A stretch of DNA of 64,000 nucleotides from Burkholderia sp. Ax-1719 (GTDB lineage Bacteria; Pseudomonadota; Gammaproteobacteria; Burkholderiales; Burkholderiaceae): positions 372,001 to 436,000 of the forward strand of contig NZ_VWWJ01000001.1 of NCBI RefSeq assembly GCF_011753055.1. Direction: 5' to 3'. Made by a program: the position numbers and the translations under genes. The notes beneath the pieces were generated by a model. The model was given only the letters and a program-made list of their open reading frames with translations, searched no databases and was not told where the DNA came from. Within the stretch, counting starts at the first letter, position 1. Every line of letters starts with the position of its first letter. Shown here piece after piece: positions 16,901-25,787 of the stretch.

Positions 16901-16986
16901 CGGCCACGCACGCGGCCGGTTCGAGCAGCGCGCTTTCGCCGGTCACGAGCCTGCTCAGCTCGGTCACGGGCGCGTTGCCGAAGTAA
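13945..16986 (+). CDS. exported low-complexity protein of 23-residue tandem repeats
   Basis: A 1,013-residue protein with a Sec-type signal peptide (MGNNVKTRITTMALCTAAVF..., likely cleavage after ARA near residue 31). A glycine-rich segment (about 35-95) leads into two repeat arrays. Array one (residues about 102-446) has 15 units of a 23-mer typified by GSDPLAPVTGAVNTITGALS. A diverged Asn/Thr/Ala linker of about 100 residues follows. Array two (about 547-845) has 13 units typified by GSNPLAPVTTAVNTVTSTLA, ordered as a three-unit super-repeat. The C-terminal about 165 residues are Ala/Thr/Gly-rich. No cysteine in the mature region, LPxTG, autotransporter barrel or RTX motif is seen. AAAGAGAGAG precedes the ATG. 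Function is unrecognised; a surface or matrix structural role is inferred from composition, export and its place opposite the rhamnolipid operon. Confidence 0.85.
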   Translation: MGNNVKTRITTMALCTAAVFAAAASGAARADSTQPGGVAVGAAAGAGAAPGTIVLGGGIGGVATGNDVTVAVGGAAGLAINYGGQPLAQLGGLVGALQGASGSDPLAPVTGAVNTITGALSGASGSNPLAPVTGAVSTITGALSGASGSDPLAPVTGAVNTITGALSGASGSDPLAPVTGAVNTITGALSGASGSDPLAPVTGAVNTITGALSGASGSDPLAPVTGAVNTITGALSGASGSDPLAPVTGAVNTITGALSGASGGDPLAPVTGAVNTITGALSGASASNPLAPVTGAVSTITGALSGASGGDPLAPVTGAVSTITGALSGASGSDPLAPVTGAVNTITSALSGASGSDPLAPVTGAVSTITGALSGASGSNPLAPVTGAVNTITGALSGASGSDPLAPVTGAVNTITGALSGASGSDPLAPVTGAVDTLTGALSGAAGSNPLAPVTNVANAATSTLASAANATTGNLANTVNAATGTLANAVNTEVAALSTASGSTTANVVNTVDSTTGIVANALNSGTSTLASTLNSLTAAASSAGGSDPLAPVTSAVNTVTGTLASAAGSNPLAPVTTAVNTVTSTLAGASGSNPLAPVTSVVNDVTGTLAGAAGSNPLAPVTTAVNTVTSTLAGASGSNPLAPVTTVVNDVTGTLAGAAGSTPLTPITSVVNTVTGTLANAAGSNPLAPVTTAVNTVTSTLAGASGSNPLAPVSTVVNDVTGTLAGAAGSTPLTPITSVVNTVTGTLANAAGSNPLAPVTTAVNTVTSTLAGASGSNPLAPLTTVVNDVTGTLAGAAGSTPLTPITSVVNTVTGTLANAAGSNPLAPVTTAVNTVTSTLAGAAGSNPLAPVTTALSSAAAPVTSAVNTVTSTLASANPITPITGALGAVTGTAGTLTGALGNIAKTNPVVPLVSAATGALGSTLASAGTVTATVTAAVGAGVSVSNTAANSGTATAGQTAGTAASTATGALAPVTGLVASIGSTATHAAGSSSALSPVTSLLSSVTGALPK
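14248..15282 (+). repeat. 69-bp coding tandem repeat, 15 units
   Basis: Fifteen consecutive 69-base units in frame with the repeat-protein gene, each encoding a 23-mer beginning GS(D/N)PLAPVTGAV; a degenerate sixteenth unit begins at 15283. Units differ mainly at third codon positions and at D/N and N/S alternations, indicating expansion by unequal recombination followed by mild divergence. Confidence 0.9.
15583..16479 (+). repeat. second 69-bp array, 13 units, with a 207-bp super-repeat
   Basis: Thirteen further 69-base units (GSNPLAPVTTAVNTVTSTLA type). From about 15859 they follow the order TTAVNTVTS / TVVNDVTGT / PITSVVNTVTGT, repeated three times, so a 207-base block of three units has itself been duplicated. 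A partial unit follows at 16480. Confidence 0.88.
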
Positions 16987-17082
16987 GGCAATCGATCACG
17001 CCTTTGATGATCCAACCAACAAGTTAGTCGAGGAGAAATGGGCCAATAAGCACTAACACAAAGCGCCCACATGTAGTACCTG

Positions 17083-17105
17083 GAAGCCGGCCACGCGCCG
17101 GCTTC
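17083..17105 (+). terminator. Rho-independent terminator after the repeat-protein gene
   Basis: Perfect 9-base stem GAAGCCGGC / GCCGGCTTC with a 5-base loop (CACGC), followed by a pyrimidine-rich TTCTCTTTC. It lies about 95 bases after the stop codon at 16986. Confidence 0.75.
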
Positions 17106-17181
17106 TTCTCTTTCAGCGGCTGACACGGGCGTGAGCTATGATCCAGCGTGGCATTCACCCGATCTGGATATACACACGGCG

Positions 17182-17808
17182 ATGGGCAGCTTACGTTTGC
17201 ATCTCTGGTCGATCTCCGGCACCGTGCTGGTCTACCTGCTGACGCTCTGGGTCGACGAACGGCTGTTTCTGCACAGTGGTTTTCCGCGCTTCGTCGAATG
17301 GATCTATCTGCCCACCGGCATTCGCCTGCTGAGTACGCTGCTACTGGGCATGGACGGCGCGATCGGGCTGCTGATCGCAGCCTTGCTGGTCGACTTCTTC
17401 CATTATTTTCCGCACGATCCGGTACGGGCGATCGCGGGTGCGATCATCAGTTCGGTGGGACCGTACGCCGTTTATCGGCTGGCGCTCGAGCGTTATGGCC
17501 TCAAGGCGTCGCTGGTGAATCTCACGCCCAGGCGACTGCTCGTGCTGGCGTTTGCGGTCGCCTTCACCAACGCCACCTTGCACCACATCTGGTTTGCGCT
17601 GGCGGGCACCACGCAGAATCTGCTGGAGAGCTACAGCATGATGTTCGGCGGCGATCTGCTCGGCGCGCTGATCCTGCTCTATATCGTCAAAGGGCTACTC
17701 AGGCTGTTGCCCGCCGAATCAGGGCATTCGCGCGCGAGCGATGGTTTGTTCCGCGTGCGACTAGCGCTCGATAGCGCCTATAACAATTCGTGGCGGCTAC
17801 GCGCATGA
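17182..17808 (+). CDS. MASE1-like integral membrane protein of unknown function
   Basis: A 208-residue protein made almost entirely of membrane helices (about six), with IYLPTGIRLLSTLLLGMDGAIGLL near residue 42. This resembles the 'W-LPAGI-L--LLLFG--GA' pattern of MASE1 sensor domains, but no signalling output domain is attached. An in-frame GTG at 17131 would add 17 residues; the ATG at 17182 is preferred because it directly precedes the first helix, though neither has a strong ribosome site. It stands alone between a terminator and a convergent dehydrogenase. A stand-alone sensor or transport-like role is possible; the function is unknown. Confidence 0.7.
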   Translation: MGSLRLHLWSISGTVLVYLLTLWVDERLFLHSGFPRFVEWIYLPTGIRLLSTLLLGMDGAIGLLIAALLVDFFHYFPHDPVRAIAGAIISSVGPYAVYRLALERYGLKASLVNLTPRRLLVLAFAVAFTNATLHHIWFALAGTTQNLLESYSMMFGGDLLGALILLYIVKGLLRLLPAESGHSRASDGLFRVRLALDSAYNNSWRLRA

Positions 17809-17842
17809 ACGCATAGCGCCAGCCGTCGATATCGATGCGATA

Positions 17843-18763
17843 TCAACCGCCCGCAATCAGCTTGCGCCGCGCCGCCTTCACATGCGCGAGCCGCGCGTCA
17901 TCCCATTCGTAGAACCCCGCGCCGCTGCGCACGCCCACGCGCCCGGCGTCCACCTGTTCGCGCAGCAGATCAATGACGCCTTCGTCTTTCGCGAGTTCGG
18001 GCATCAGATGCGACGCAATATCGACGAAGGTATCCAGACCGCCCATATCGGCGCTTTCGAGCGGCCCGACGATACTCCAGCGACGTCCCAATGAAGCCTT
18101 CATCACACGGTCGACCACCTCGGGACTGGCCGCGCCCGAGCGCACGATATTGAGCGCTTCGCGCAGCACCGCGAATTGCAGCCGGTTGCCGACGAAACCG
18201 GGAATCGCCTTGGCCAACACCACCGGCTCCATTCCGATCTCGCGCATTAGCGTTTCGGTGCGCGCTGTGACATCGGGCGTGGTGGCGCTGCCCGGCACCA
18301 CTTCGACGAGGGGAATCATATGCGGCGGATTCCAGAAATGCGCGATCACGAAACGTTGCGGCGCGCTCAGTGCCTGCGCGAGTTTGTCGGGCTCGAAACC
18401 GCTGGTGTTGCTTGCGAAAATCGCGTCGGGCGCGAGCACGGCGTCGAGTTGCGCGTAAAGCCGGTGTTTCAGGTCGAGGACTTCGGGCACGGCTTCGAAG
18501 ACGAATTGCGCGTGCGCCATGACGTCGAGTTGCGCGCTCGTTTCAATGCGCGCGAGCGCGGCTTCGCGTGCGGCTGCATCGATACGACCGGCATCGATCA
18601 GTTCGTCTAGCACCGCCTGCGCCTTGCCATTCACACCCGCGAGGCGTGCGGGATCGACATCATGGACGATCGTGCGCAGACCGTGCAGGGCGCATTGCGT
18701 CGCGATCCCCACGCCCATCAAACCCGTGCCGATCACGCCCACCACCGTCAATTTGCCGTTCAT
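17843..18763 (-). CDS. 3-hydroxyacyl-CoA dehydrogenase family protein
   Basis: A 306-residue NAD-dependent dehydrogenase of the HAD/lambda-crystallin family. The N-terminal Rossmann loop is GVIGTGLMGVGIA (about 8-20). The catalytic segment reads RFVIAHFWNPPHMIPLVEVVPG (His near 141), where typical fatty-acid HADs have HFFNP; this variant occurs in enzymes acting on small hydroxy acids or carnitine-like substrates. The helical C-terminal domain (about 185-290) contains GFVGNRLQFAVLREALNIV. AAGGAG lies before the ATG at 18763, supporting it over an upstream start. No partner enzymes are adjacent, so the pathway is not defined. Confidence 0.85.
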   Translation of the reverse strand: MNGKLTVVGVIGTGLMGVGIATQCALHGLRTIVHDVDPARLAGVNGKAQAVLDELIDAGRIDAAAREAALARIETSAQLDVMAHAQFVFEAVPEVLDLKHRLYAQLDAVLAPDAIFASNTSGFEPDKLAQALSAPQRFVIAHFWNPPHMIPLVEVVPGSATTPDVTARTETLMREIGMEPVVLAKAIPGFVGNRLQFAVLREALNIVRSGAASPEVVDRVMKASLGRRWSIVGPLESADMGGLDTFVDIASHLMPELAKDEGVIDLLREQVDAGRVGVRSGAGFYEWDDARLAHVKAARRKLIAGG

Positions 18764-18898
18764 GCCCTGTCTCCTTGAATGCCCGAATAAAACGTAAGCG
18801 AGCCGCAAGCATACCGCGTTGGGCCGCGCGCCGATGCATCGCGGCGGGCGTGAACTAGACTGAATCGTTCACTTCATCGACAAGAGGGGGATCGTTTC

Positions 18899-20032
18899 GT
18901 GACTTCACAACATTCCATGTCTTGCGTGTGCTGTGGCGATGGCTGGTCGCGTCGCCGTTTTCTGGCGGCGGCGGCCGCTTCGGCTTCATGGGCGGCGTTG
19001 CCGGATCTGGCGCTGGCGCAAGGCGTGCCGACCCTTGCCTATGATTCCGTGCCCGATCCGGTGCGTTTGCCCGTCGATGAATATCTCGGCGAGTGTTCGG
19101 GCGTCGCGGTGAATTCGCAAGGCCATATTTTCGTGCTGTCGCGCGGCAACACCAGCGGGCCGGCTTATGGCGCGGCCGCCGCGCAGTTGTTCGAGTTCGC
19201 GCCCGATGGGCGTTTCGTGCGCGAAATTGGCCGGCATCTCTACGCGTGGTCGTTCGCACACACGGTCAAGATCGACCGTCACGATAATATCTGGGTCACC
19301 GACAAGGGCTCGGACATGGTCATCAAGTTCACGCCGCAAGGGCGCGTCGCGATGGTGTTCGGACGCAAGCAGGAAGCCGCCGATGAGGAAACCGCGCCGC
19401 TCAAGCATCCCGATCCGCCGCTGCCGGCGGAGCCCGGCCGCTTCCGTCAGGTGACCGATGTGGCCTGGGACAGCAATGACAACGCTTATATCAGCGACGG
19501 CTATATCAACTCGCGCGTGGCGAAGGTGGATAAGGACGGCAACTGGCTGAAATCGTGGGGCGATCGCGGCAAGGCTCCGGGCCAGTTCCATACGCCGCAT
19601 AGCATTGCGGTGGATGCGCAGAACCGCGTTTATGTGGCGGATCGCAGCAACCGGCGCATTCAGGTGTTCGATACCGACGGCACGTATTTGCGCCAGTTCA
19701 CTATCGACGTGCCGGTGCCCGCAGGCGCACGTCCCGCCATCGGCAATATTCCCGATGAAGCCGTGCTCGCGCAGGGGACCTTTGCGCCGGGCTCGCCGTG
19801 GGCGATCTGCATCTCACCCGGTCCGAACCCCGTGCTATATAGCTCCGACGCGTGGCCGGGCCGCATCTACAAACTCACGCTCGATGGGAAACTGTTAGGT
19901 GTGCTGGGCGAATCGGGCAAGCAGCTAAAGCAGTTCGGCTGGATTCACCAGATGGCGTGTCCCGCCGAAAACACCTTGTTCGTAGCCGAATTATTGAACT
20001 GGCGCGTGCAGAAGCTGGTTCTGCACGCGTAG
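18899..20032 (+). CDS. Tat-exported NHL-repeat beta-propeller protein
   Basis: A 377-residue secreted protein. The Tat signal SRRRFLAAAAA (about 17-27) follows an unusual cysteine motif SCVCCGDG, and a cleavage site lies near ALAQ. The mature part is a six-bladed NHL beta-propeller like that of peptidyl-alpha-hydroxyglycine alpha-amidating lyase, with repeated blades such as HTVKIDRHDNIWVTDKGSD, HSIAVDAQNRVYVADRSNRR and a final blade NTLFVAELLNWRVQKL. The GTG at 18899 is chosen because AGAGGGGG lies about 7 bases before it. The bacterial role is unknown: lactonase, lyase or carbohydrate-binding functions are all possible. Confidence 0.83.
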   Translation: MTSQHSMSCVCCGDGWSRRRFLAAAAASASWAALPDLALAQGVPTLAYDSVPDPVRLPVDEYLGECSGVAVNSQGHIFVLSRGNTSGPAYGAAAAQLFEFAPDGRFVREIGRHLYAWSFAHTVKIDRHDNIWVTDKGSDMVIKFTPQGRVAMVFGRKQEAADEETAPLKHPDPPLPAEPGRFRQVTDVAWDSNDNAYISDGYINSRVAKVDKDGNWLKSWGDRGKAPGQFHTPHSIAVDAQNRVYVADRSNRRIQVFDTDGTYLRQFTIDVPVPAGARPAIGNIPDEAVLAQGTFAPGSPWAICISPGPNPVLYSSDAWPGRIYKLTLDGKLLGVLGESGKQLKQFGWIHQMACPAENTLFVAELLNWRVQKLVLHA

Positions 20033-20044
20033 CACCACGCAGGC

Positions 20045-21484
20045 TCAGGAGAAGCGCGCCATGATATGGCGCGCGCAGGTGTACTCCTCCAACGCGAACA
20101 TCGACATATCCTTGCCGTAGCCCGAACGCTTCATACCGCCGTGCGGCATTTCACTGACCAGCGTGAAGTGCGTATTGATCCACGTGCAGCCGTATTGCAG
20201 TTCAGCGGCAACCTTGAAGGCTTTGTTGACGTCGCGAGTCCAGACTGAACTCGCCAGGCCGAAGTCCGAATCGTTAGCCCAGTCGATGGCCTGTTCCGTG
20301 CCTTCGAAACGCGTGACGGAAACGACCGGACCGAACACTTCCCGGCGCACGATTTCGTCGTCCTGGCGCGCGCCTGCGATCACGGTCGGTTCGTAGAAGA
20401 AGCCGCGCGTGTCGGCGATCTTGCCGCCCGTGGTGATGTCGATGTGCTTCTGGCTCGCGGCGCGTTCGACGAAACTCGCTACGCGTCCGCGCTGGCGCTC
20501 GGAGATCAGCGGGCCCATTTCCACGCCTTCCATGTGCTGCTCGCCGTAGCGGATCGAGCCCACCGCGCTCGACAGATCGGCCACGAGTTTGTCGTAAATC
20601 TTGCCTTCGGCGTACACGCGGCAGGCGGCCGTGCAATCCTGGCCGGCGTTATAGAAGCCGAAGGTGCGCAGGCCCGCGACCACTTCGTCGAGATCGGCGT
20701 CGTCGAATACGATCACCGGCGCTTTGCCGCCCAGTTCCAGATGCGTGCGCTTCACCGAGCGCGAAGCGGCTTCGAGAATGCGCTGGCCGGTCGAGACGTC
20801 GCCGGTGATCGAAATCATGCGCACCTGCGGCTGCGTGATGAGCGGCGCGCCCACGGTGTCGCCGCGTCCCGTCACCACATTGATGACGCCCGCGGGGAAA
20901 ATCGCCGCGATCAGTTCGGCGAGCTTGAGCGTGGTGAGCGGTGTCTGTTCCGAGGGCTTGAGGACGACCGTATTGCCCGCCGCGACGGCAGGCGCGAGTT
21001 TCCACGCGGCCATCATCAGCGGGTAGTTCCAGGGTGCGATGGACGCCACCACGCCGATCGGATCGCGCCGGATCATGCTGGTGTGGCCTTCGAGATATTC
21101 GCCTGCAATCGGACCGTGCTGCGTGCGGCATGCGCCCGCGAAAAAGCGGAATACGTCGGCGACGGCGGGGATTTCGTCGTTGAGCGCGCCCACATAGGGC
21201 TTGCCGCAATTGAGCGATTCGAGGCGTGCGAATTCGGTGGCGCGTGCTTCGATGGCATCGGCGAGTTTGAGCAGCAGCGTGGCGCGGTCCTTCGGCGTAC
21301 TGCGCGACCATTTTGGCCATGCACGGCTGGCGGCGGCAGTGGCCGCCTGCACCTGTTCGAGCGAGGCTTCCGCCACGAGCGCGATCACTTCGCCCGTCGA
21401 CGGGTTGAGGATGTTTTCCTTGCTGCCCTGGCCCGGCACGAACTCGCCACCGATCAGAAGGCTGGTTTGCAACGATTTTTCCAT
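20045..21484 (-). CDS. patD: gamma-aminobutyraldehyde dehydrogenase (PatD/YdcW-like)
   Basis: A 479-residue NAD-dependent aldehyde dehydrogenase. Catalytic Glu is in LELGGKAP and catalytic Cys in [12 protein letters not shown]; the cofactor site includes [22 protein letters not shown] and the C-terminal motif is [15 protein letters not shown] is characteristic of the 4-aminobutanal/betaine-aldehyde subgroup. It is the last gene of a five-gene operon in the same order as E. coli ydcSTUVW, 45 bases after the second permease. The enzyme would oxidise 4-aminobutanal from putrescine to GABA. The substrate is inferred from subgroup and operon match. Confidence 0.88.
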   Translation of the reverse strand: MEKSLQTSLLIGGEFVPGQGSKENILNPSTGEVIALVAEASLEQVQAATAAASRAWPKWSRSTPKDRATLLLKLADAIEARATEFARLESLNCGKPYVGALNDEIPAVADVFRFFAGACRTQHGPIAGEYLEGHTSMIRRDPIGVVASIAPWNYPLMMAAWKLAPAVAAGNTVVLKPSEQTPLTTLKLAELIAAIFPAGVINVVTGRGDTVGAPLITQPQVRMISITGDVSTGQRILEAASRSVKRTHLELGGKAPVIVFDDADLDEVVAGLRTFGFYNAGQDCTAACRVYAEGKIYDKLVADLSSAVGSIRYGEQHMEGVEMGPLISERQRGRVASFVERAASQKHIDITTGGKIADTRGFFYEPTVIAGARQDDEIVRREVFGPVVSVTRFEGTEQAIDWANDSDFGLASSVWTRDVNKAFKVAAELQYGCTWINTHFTLVSEMPHGGMKRSGYGKDMSMFALEEYTCARHIMARFS

Positions 21485-21529
21485 GTGATTTCTCTGGGTG
21501 AACTATCGGACTGGAGATCGGACTGGAGG

Positions 21530-22339
21530 CTAGCGGCTGCTGCCCGCCGTGCTTTCGGTGTCGCGCGTGAGATACCACGCGCCAAAAATCGGGATCATCG
21601 TGACTGCCATCACCATCAGCGCGACCACGTTGGTGATGGGCACGTCGCGCGGGCGCGAAAGCTGGTTGAGCAGCCAGATCGGCAGCGTGCGTTCCTGGCC
21701 CGCCGTAAACGTCGTGACGATGATTTCGTCGAAGCTCAGCGCGAAGGCGAGAATCGCGCCCGCGAGTAGCGCCGTGGCGATCTGCGGCAATACGATATGG
21801 CGGAAGGTCTGCCAGCCGTCCGCGCCCAGGTCCATCGACGCCTCGATCAGACTCGCGGGCATGCGCCGCAGTCGCGCGACCACGTTGTTGTAGACCATCA
21901 CCACGCAGAAGGTGCCGTGGCCAACGGCGATGGTCCAGAAGCCCAGGTCCAGATTCGCGGTCTTGAATGCCGAAAGCAGCGCGATGCCGGTGATGATGCC
22001 AGGCAGCGCAATCGGCAGGATCAGCGCGAAGGTGATGGCTTCCTTGCCGAAGAAGTTGCGCCGATACAGCGCGCCCGCTGCCGCCGTGCCGAGTATCACC
22101 GCAAGCAGCGTGGCGAGCAGCGCGACCTTCACGGACAGCCACGCGGCCTCAAGCATGTCGTCGCGGGCGAAGGCATCGGCGAACCAGTGCAGCGTGAAGC
22201 CCTTGAGCGGGAAGCTGAACGCGCTGGTTTCGGTGTTGAACGCGTAGAGCGCCACCACGAGGATCGGCAGATGCAGGAAGGCGAGTCCGCCCCAGGCGGC
22301 GCAGCGCAACAGGCGCGAGGGTTGGGCGTCAGAGTGCAT
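21530..22339 (-). CDS. ydcV: polyamine-type ABC transporter permease (YdcV-like)
   Basis: A 269-residue inner-membrane permease of the PotC/YdcV type with six predicted helices. It contains the binding-protein-dependent permease (EAA) loop [21 protein letters not shown], which contacts the ATPase, and [17 protein letters not shown] in a central helix. Its start overlaps the end of the ydcU-like gene by 11 bases. With the other permease, the ATPase and the binding protein it would form an importer for putrescine or spermidine. Confidence 0.9.
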   Translation of the reverse strand: MHSDAQPSRLLRCAAWGGLAFLHLPILVVALYAFNTETSAFSFPLKGFTLHWFADAFARDDMLEAAWLSVKVALLATLLAVILGTAAAGALYRRNFFGKEAITFALILPIALPGIITGIALLSAFKTANLDLGFWTIAVGHGTFCVVMVYNNVVARLRRMPASLIEASMDLGADGWQTFRHIVLPQIATALLAGAILAFALSFDEIIVTTFTAGQERTLPIWLLNQLSRPRDVPITNVVALMVMAVTMIPIFGAWYLTRDTESTAGSSR

Positions 22340-23297
22340 CGAAGGCTCCCAGGCGTTTGGCGATGACGAGATATGCGCCGATCAGCAGCATCGGCACGAC
22401 CGTGAAGGCCGCGGCCATCGGCACGTTGCCGATCGAGCCTTGCATCGTATAGACCATGGTGCCGATGAACAGACCGCTCGGTCCCACCAGTTGCGGAATG
22501 ATGTAATCGCCGAGCGTGAGCGAGAACGTGAAGATCGAACCCGCCGCTATGCCCGGAAACGCCAGCGGCAGGATCACGGTGCGAAACGTCTGGCCCGGAT
22601 GCGCGCCCAGATCGGCGGATGCCTGCAGCAGATTCGCGGGAATGCGTTCGATGGCGGCCTGGATCGGCAGGATCATGAACGGCAGCCAGATATAGGTAAA
22701 GACCAGAAAGCGGCCGATATTCGAAGTCGAAAGCGAATCGCCGCCGATCACCGGCACGCGCAGCAGCGCATCGAGCGCGCCGCGCAAATGCAGGGTGTCG
22801 ATGAGCCAGTAAAGCACGCCGCCTTGCGCGAGGATCACGGTCCAGGCGTAGACCTTGACGATATAGCTGGCCCACATCGGCAGCATCACGGCCACGTAGA
22901 AAAGGCCTTTTTTCCAGCCCTTTGCGTAGCGCGCCATGTAATACGCGACGGGAAACGCCAGCAGGGCGCTCGCGAGCGTGACGCAGCAGGCCATGCCGGT
23001 GGTGCGCAAGACCACGTCGAGATTCGCGGCGTCGCGGATCAGCGCCAGATAATTCGCTAGCGTGAAATCGGGGCTCACGGCCATCGTGAAGTCGTCGAAA
23101 CGCCAGACGCTTTGCAGCAGCAGCGCGAACAACGAGCCCAGATACACCACGCCAAACCACAGCAGCGGCGGCAACAGCAGCAGGAGCAGATAAAGATTCG
23201 CGTGGCGATGCAGGAAGCTGCACGCGCGGCGCACCATGCCATCGCGCTTGTCGGGCGCGCGCACGATGGCGGAATTCGAAGTCGTCGCCATGGTCAT
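22329..23297 (-). CDS. ydcU: polyamine-type ABC transporter permease (YdcU-like)
   Basis: A 322-residue permease of the PotB/YdcU type. A cytoplasmic N terminus of about 45 residues precedes six membrane helices; the EAA loop reads [25 protein letters not shown]. The ATG at 23297 overlaps the stop of the ATPase gene as ATGA and is preferred over a longer reading from 23336, which would overlap the ATPase gene by 43 bases. It overlaps the next permease gene by 11 bases. Role as in the rest of the operon: import of a polyamine-like compound. Confidence 0.9.
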   Translation of the reverse strand: MTMATTSNSAIVRAPDKRDGMVRRACSFLHRHANLYLLLLLLPPLLWFGVVYLGSLFALLLQSVWRFDDFTMAVSPDFTLANYLALIRDAANLDVVLRTTGMACCVTLASALLAFPVAYYMARYAKGWKKGLFYVAVMLPMWASYIVKVYAWTVILAQGGVLYWLIDTLHLRGALDALLRVPVIGGDSLSTSNIGRFLVFTYIWLPFMILPIQAAIERIPANLLQASADLGAHPGQTFRTVILPLAFPGIAAGSIFTFSLTLGDYIIPQLVGPSGLFIGTMVYTMQGSIGNVPMAAAFTVVPMLLIGAYLVIAKRLGAFDAL

Positions 23298-24319
23298 CCC
23301 CGCTGCTCCAGCGCGACCATTGAGCGGCGCGGCCACGCGAGCGTGACGTTCGCGCCCACTTCCGGCAGTGCGGCGTTGGCATCGTCCTGATTCGCGACCG
23401 TCACGGCCAGCATCTGACCGGCTTCGGAGCGGACTTCGAAGCGGCTGGTTGCGCCGTAGTACTGAATATCGACGAGCTTGCCGGACAGGTGGACATCGTC
23501 CGCGCTGGGATTCGTCGCGTGGGCAAAGCGAATATGCTCGGGGCGGATCGAGAACGGCTGCGCGCTGCCTACGCGTTGCAGCGATGCCGGATCCGCGATC
23601 ACATTGGAGGTGCCGACGAAATCCGCCACAAATGGCGTAGCCGGGCGCGTGTAGAGATTGCGCGGCGTGTCCACCTGCTCGATGCGCCCCTTGTTGAACA
23701 CGGCCACGCGATCCGACATCGACAGCGCCTCGCCCTGATCGTGCGTGACATAGACGAAGGTGACGCCGAGCTTGCGTTGCAGCGCCTTGAGTTCGGTCTG
23801 CATCTGTTCGCGCAGCTTGAGGTCGAGCGCGCCAAGCGGCTCATCCAGCAGCAGGATACGCGGACGCCGCACCAGCGCGCGCGCCAGCGCCACGCGCTGA
23901 CGCTGGCCGCCCGAGAGCTGCCCAGGCCGACGCGCGCCGTAGCCGCCAAGCGCCACGAGTTCCAGCGCTTCCTCCGCCTGGCGGTGACGGGTACGCTTGT
24001 CCACGCCGCTCACCAGCAGTCCATACGCCACGTTGTCGCGGATGTTCATGTGCGGGAACAGCGCGTAGTCCTGGAACACCGTGTTGACGTCGCGCTGATA
24101 GGGCGGCAGGCCGGTGGCGTCGCGTCCGTGCAGCACCACGCGGCCCGCGCTGGGTTGCTCGAAGCCTGCAACGAGCCGCAGGCAGGTGGTCTTGCCCGAG
24201 CCGGACGGCCCGAGCATCGAGAAAAATTCGCCGTCCTCGACCACCAGCGAGACGTCGTCCACGGCGCGCACGCCGTCATAGTGACGCGAGACTTTCGAAA
24301 ATTCGACTGCGCTGTTCAT
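23294..24319 (-). CDS. ydcT: polyamine-type ABC transporter ATPase (YdcT/PotA-like)
   Basis: A 341-residue ATPase: Walker A LGPSGSGKTTCLRLVAG (about 37-53), signature LSGGQRQRVALARALVR, Walker B ILLLDEPLGALD and H-loop YVTHDQGEA. A TOBE-type C-terminal domain follows (about 255-335, with FSIRPEHIRFAH), as in PotA. The start at 24319 is 8 bases after the substrate-binding protein gene. All catalytic motifs are intact. Confidence 0.92.
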   Translation of the reverse strand: MNSAVEFSKVSRHYDGVRAVDDVSLVVEDGEFFSMLGPSGSGKTTCLRLVAGFEQPSAGRVVLHGRDATGLPPYQRDVNTVFQDYALFPHMNIRDNVAYGLLVSGVDKRTRHRQAEEALELVALGGYGARRPGQLSGGQRQRVALARALVRRPRILLLDEPLGALDLKLREQMQTELKALQRKLGVTFVYVTHDQGEALSMSDRVAVFNKGRIEQVDTPRNLYTRPATPFVADFVGTSNVIADPASLQRVGSAQPFSIRPEHIRFAHATNPSADDVHLSGKLVDIQYYGATSRFEVRSEAGQMLAVTVANQDDANAALPEVGANVTLAWPRRSMVALEQRG

Positions 24320-24327
24320 AAGAAGTC

Positions 24328-25494
24328 CTATCGTCCGCCCATGATCGAGATGAAGTCCTGGGTCCAGCGGCTATACGGCACGCATTGACCCTGCGAGCAG
24401 CTGGCCACCGGCGTCTTCCAGAAGTGGATCTGCTCAAAGCGGTCGTAGCCATTGGCCGCGCAGAAGTTCGAACCGCCCACGGCCTTCTGGCTGCAGCCGC
24501 CCGTGATCACCGGGTTCGAGCCGAACCATTCGGCCAGATCCGCCTGCAGCTTGCGGTTGAGCGACCAGTTCATCCACTTGTAGGCGCACACGGGATGCGG
24601 GGCGTCGGCGTGCATCATGGTGGTGTCGGCCCAGCCCGTCGCGCCTTCCTGAGGGATCGTCGCGGCAATGGGGAATTTCTCGGCTTGCAGCGAATTGACC
24701 GTGTAACCCCAGGCGCTCGATACCGCGATGCCTTCATTCTTGAAGTCGTTCATCTGCACCGTGACGTCGTGCCAGTAGCGGTGCACCAGCGGCTTTTGCG
24801 CTCGCAGCACCTTGAGCACTTCGGCGTATTGCGCTTCGTTCAGTTCGTACGGGTCCTTGATGCCGAGCGCCGGATTTTTGTGCATCAGATAGACGGCGGC
24901 ATCGGCCACATAAATCGCGCCGTTATAGGCCTGCACACGGCCCTTGTTGCTCTTGCCGTCGGGTAGTGTCTGCTGTTCGAACACCACCGACCACGAAGTG
25001 GGCGCCTTTGGGAAGATCTTCGTGTTATAGGCGAGGAAGTTTGCGCCCCACTGATACGGCACGCCGTAATGCACACCGTTGACCGTATGCCACGGCGCGT
25101 TCTGCAGGCGCGGTTCGACGGTGTTCCATGCAGGAATCAGCGCGGTGTTGATCGGCTGCACTTTCTTGCCGTAGACAAGGCGCAGGCTCGCGTCGCCCGA
25201 AGCCGTCACGAGGTCGTAGCCGCCCTGGTTCATCAGCGAGACCATTTCGTCCGAGGTCGCCGCGGTTTTCACGTTGACCTTGCAACCGGATTCCTTTTCG
25301 AAGCCGGTAACCCAGTCGTATTTCTTGTCGGTGTCGCCGCGTTCGATATAGCCAGGCCACGCGATGATGTTGACCTGGCCTTCTGGCTTGCCGAGCTGTT
25401 TAAGTGGTTCGAGTGGCGCGGCGGCGCTGGCCAGGCCGGTGTTGACGAGTGCGGCAAGGGCGATGGCGGCGGCGAGTTTTACGTTGTGCGACAT
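24328..25494 (-). CDS. ydcS: polyamine-type ABC transporter substrate-binding protein (YdcS-like)
   Basis: A 388-residue periplasmic protein with a Sec signal peptide (cleavage near ASAAA, about residue 26) and a PotD/PotF-like fold: GQVNIIAWPGYIERG starts the mature domain and DWVTGFEKESGCKV, YDLVTASGD and GVPYQWGANFLAYNT follow. Four or more cysteines near the C terminus (GGCSQKAV..NFCAANG, VASCSQGQCVPY) could form disulfides, a feature also known in E. coli YdcS. It is the first gene of the ydcSTUVW-like operon. E. coli YdcS has also been reported to have a polyhydroxybutyrate-related activity; whether that applies here is unknown. Confidence 0.9.
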   Translation of the reverse strand: MSHNVKLAAAIALAALVNTGLASAAAPLEPLKQLGKPEGQVNIIAWPGYIERGDTDKKYDWVTGFEKESGCKVNVKTAATSDEMVSLMNQGGYDLVTASGDASLRLVYGKKVQPINTALIPAWNTVEPRLQNAPWHTVNGVHYGVPYQWGANFLAYNTKIFPKAPTSWSVVFEQQTLPDGKSNKGRVQAYNGAIYVADAAVYLMHKNPALGIKDPYELNEAQYAEVLKVLRAQKPLVHRYWHDVTVQMNDFKNEGIAVSSAWGYTVNSLQAEKFPIAATIPQEGATGWADTTMMHADAPHPVCAYKWMNWSLNRKLQADLAEWFGSNPVITGGCSQKAVGGSNFCAANGYDRFEQIHFWKTPVASCSQGQCVPYSRWTQDFISIMGGR

Positions 25495-25787
25495 GCTCCG
25501 GATCCTCGTAGTCGGTTGTTCTCTTGCGCGCTCCGCAGGCTTGGCGGGCGGCTTCTGAGGCGTTGCGATGAAGGTCGGAGCTATTCTAGGAGCCGGATTT
25601 TTTTGTCAGCCAGACCGAAACCCAGATACGAGCTATCGGTAAAACAGAACGAAATGGGTGCGCGAACGGCGGGAACGGCGCGACCAACGCCGGCAGGAAA
25701 GGCTGCTACGTGAAAACCCGAACGCCGATATCGCGTGAATGGCGAACATTCGTTCTTTGCGAACGCAATCGGCGATCTATCGAATAA

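Noticed and set aside
13939..16911. Long minus-strand open frames (990 and 873 codons) across the repeat gene
   Set aside because: They are reverse-frame products of the 69-base repeats, whose length is a multiple of three, so all six frames can stay open. They lack a start site and show an implausible Arg/His- or Pro/Val-rich composition.
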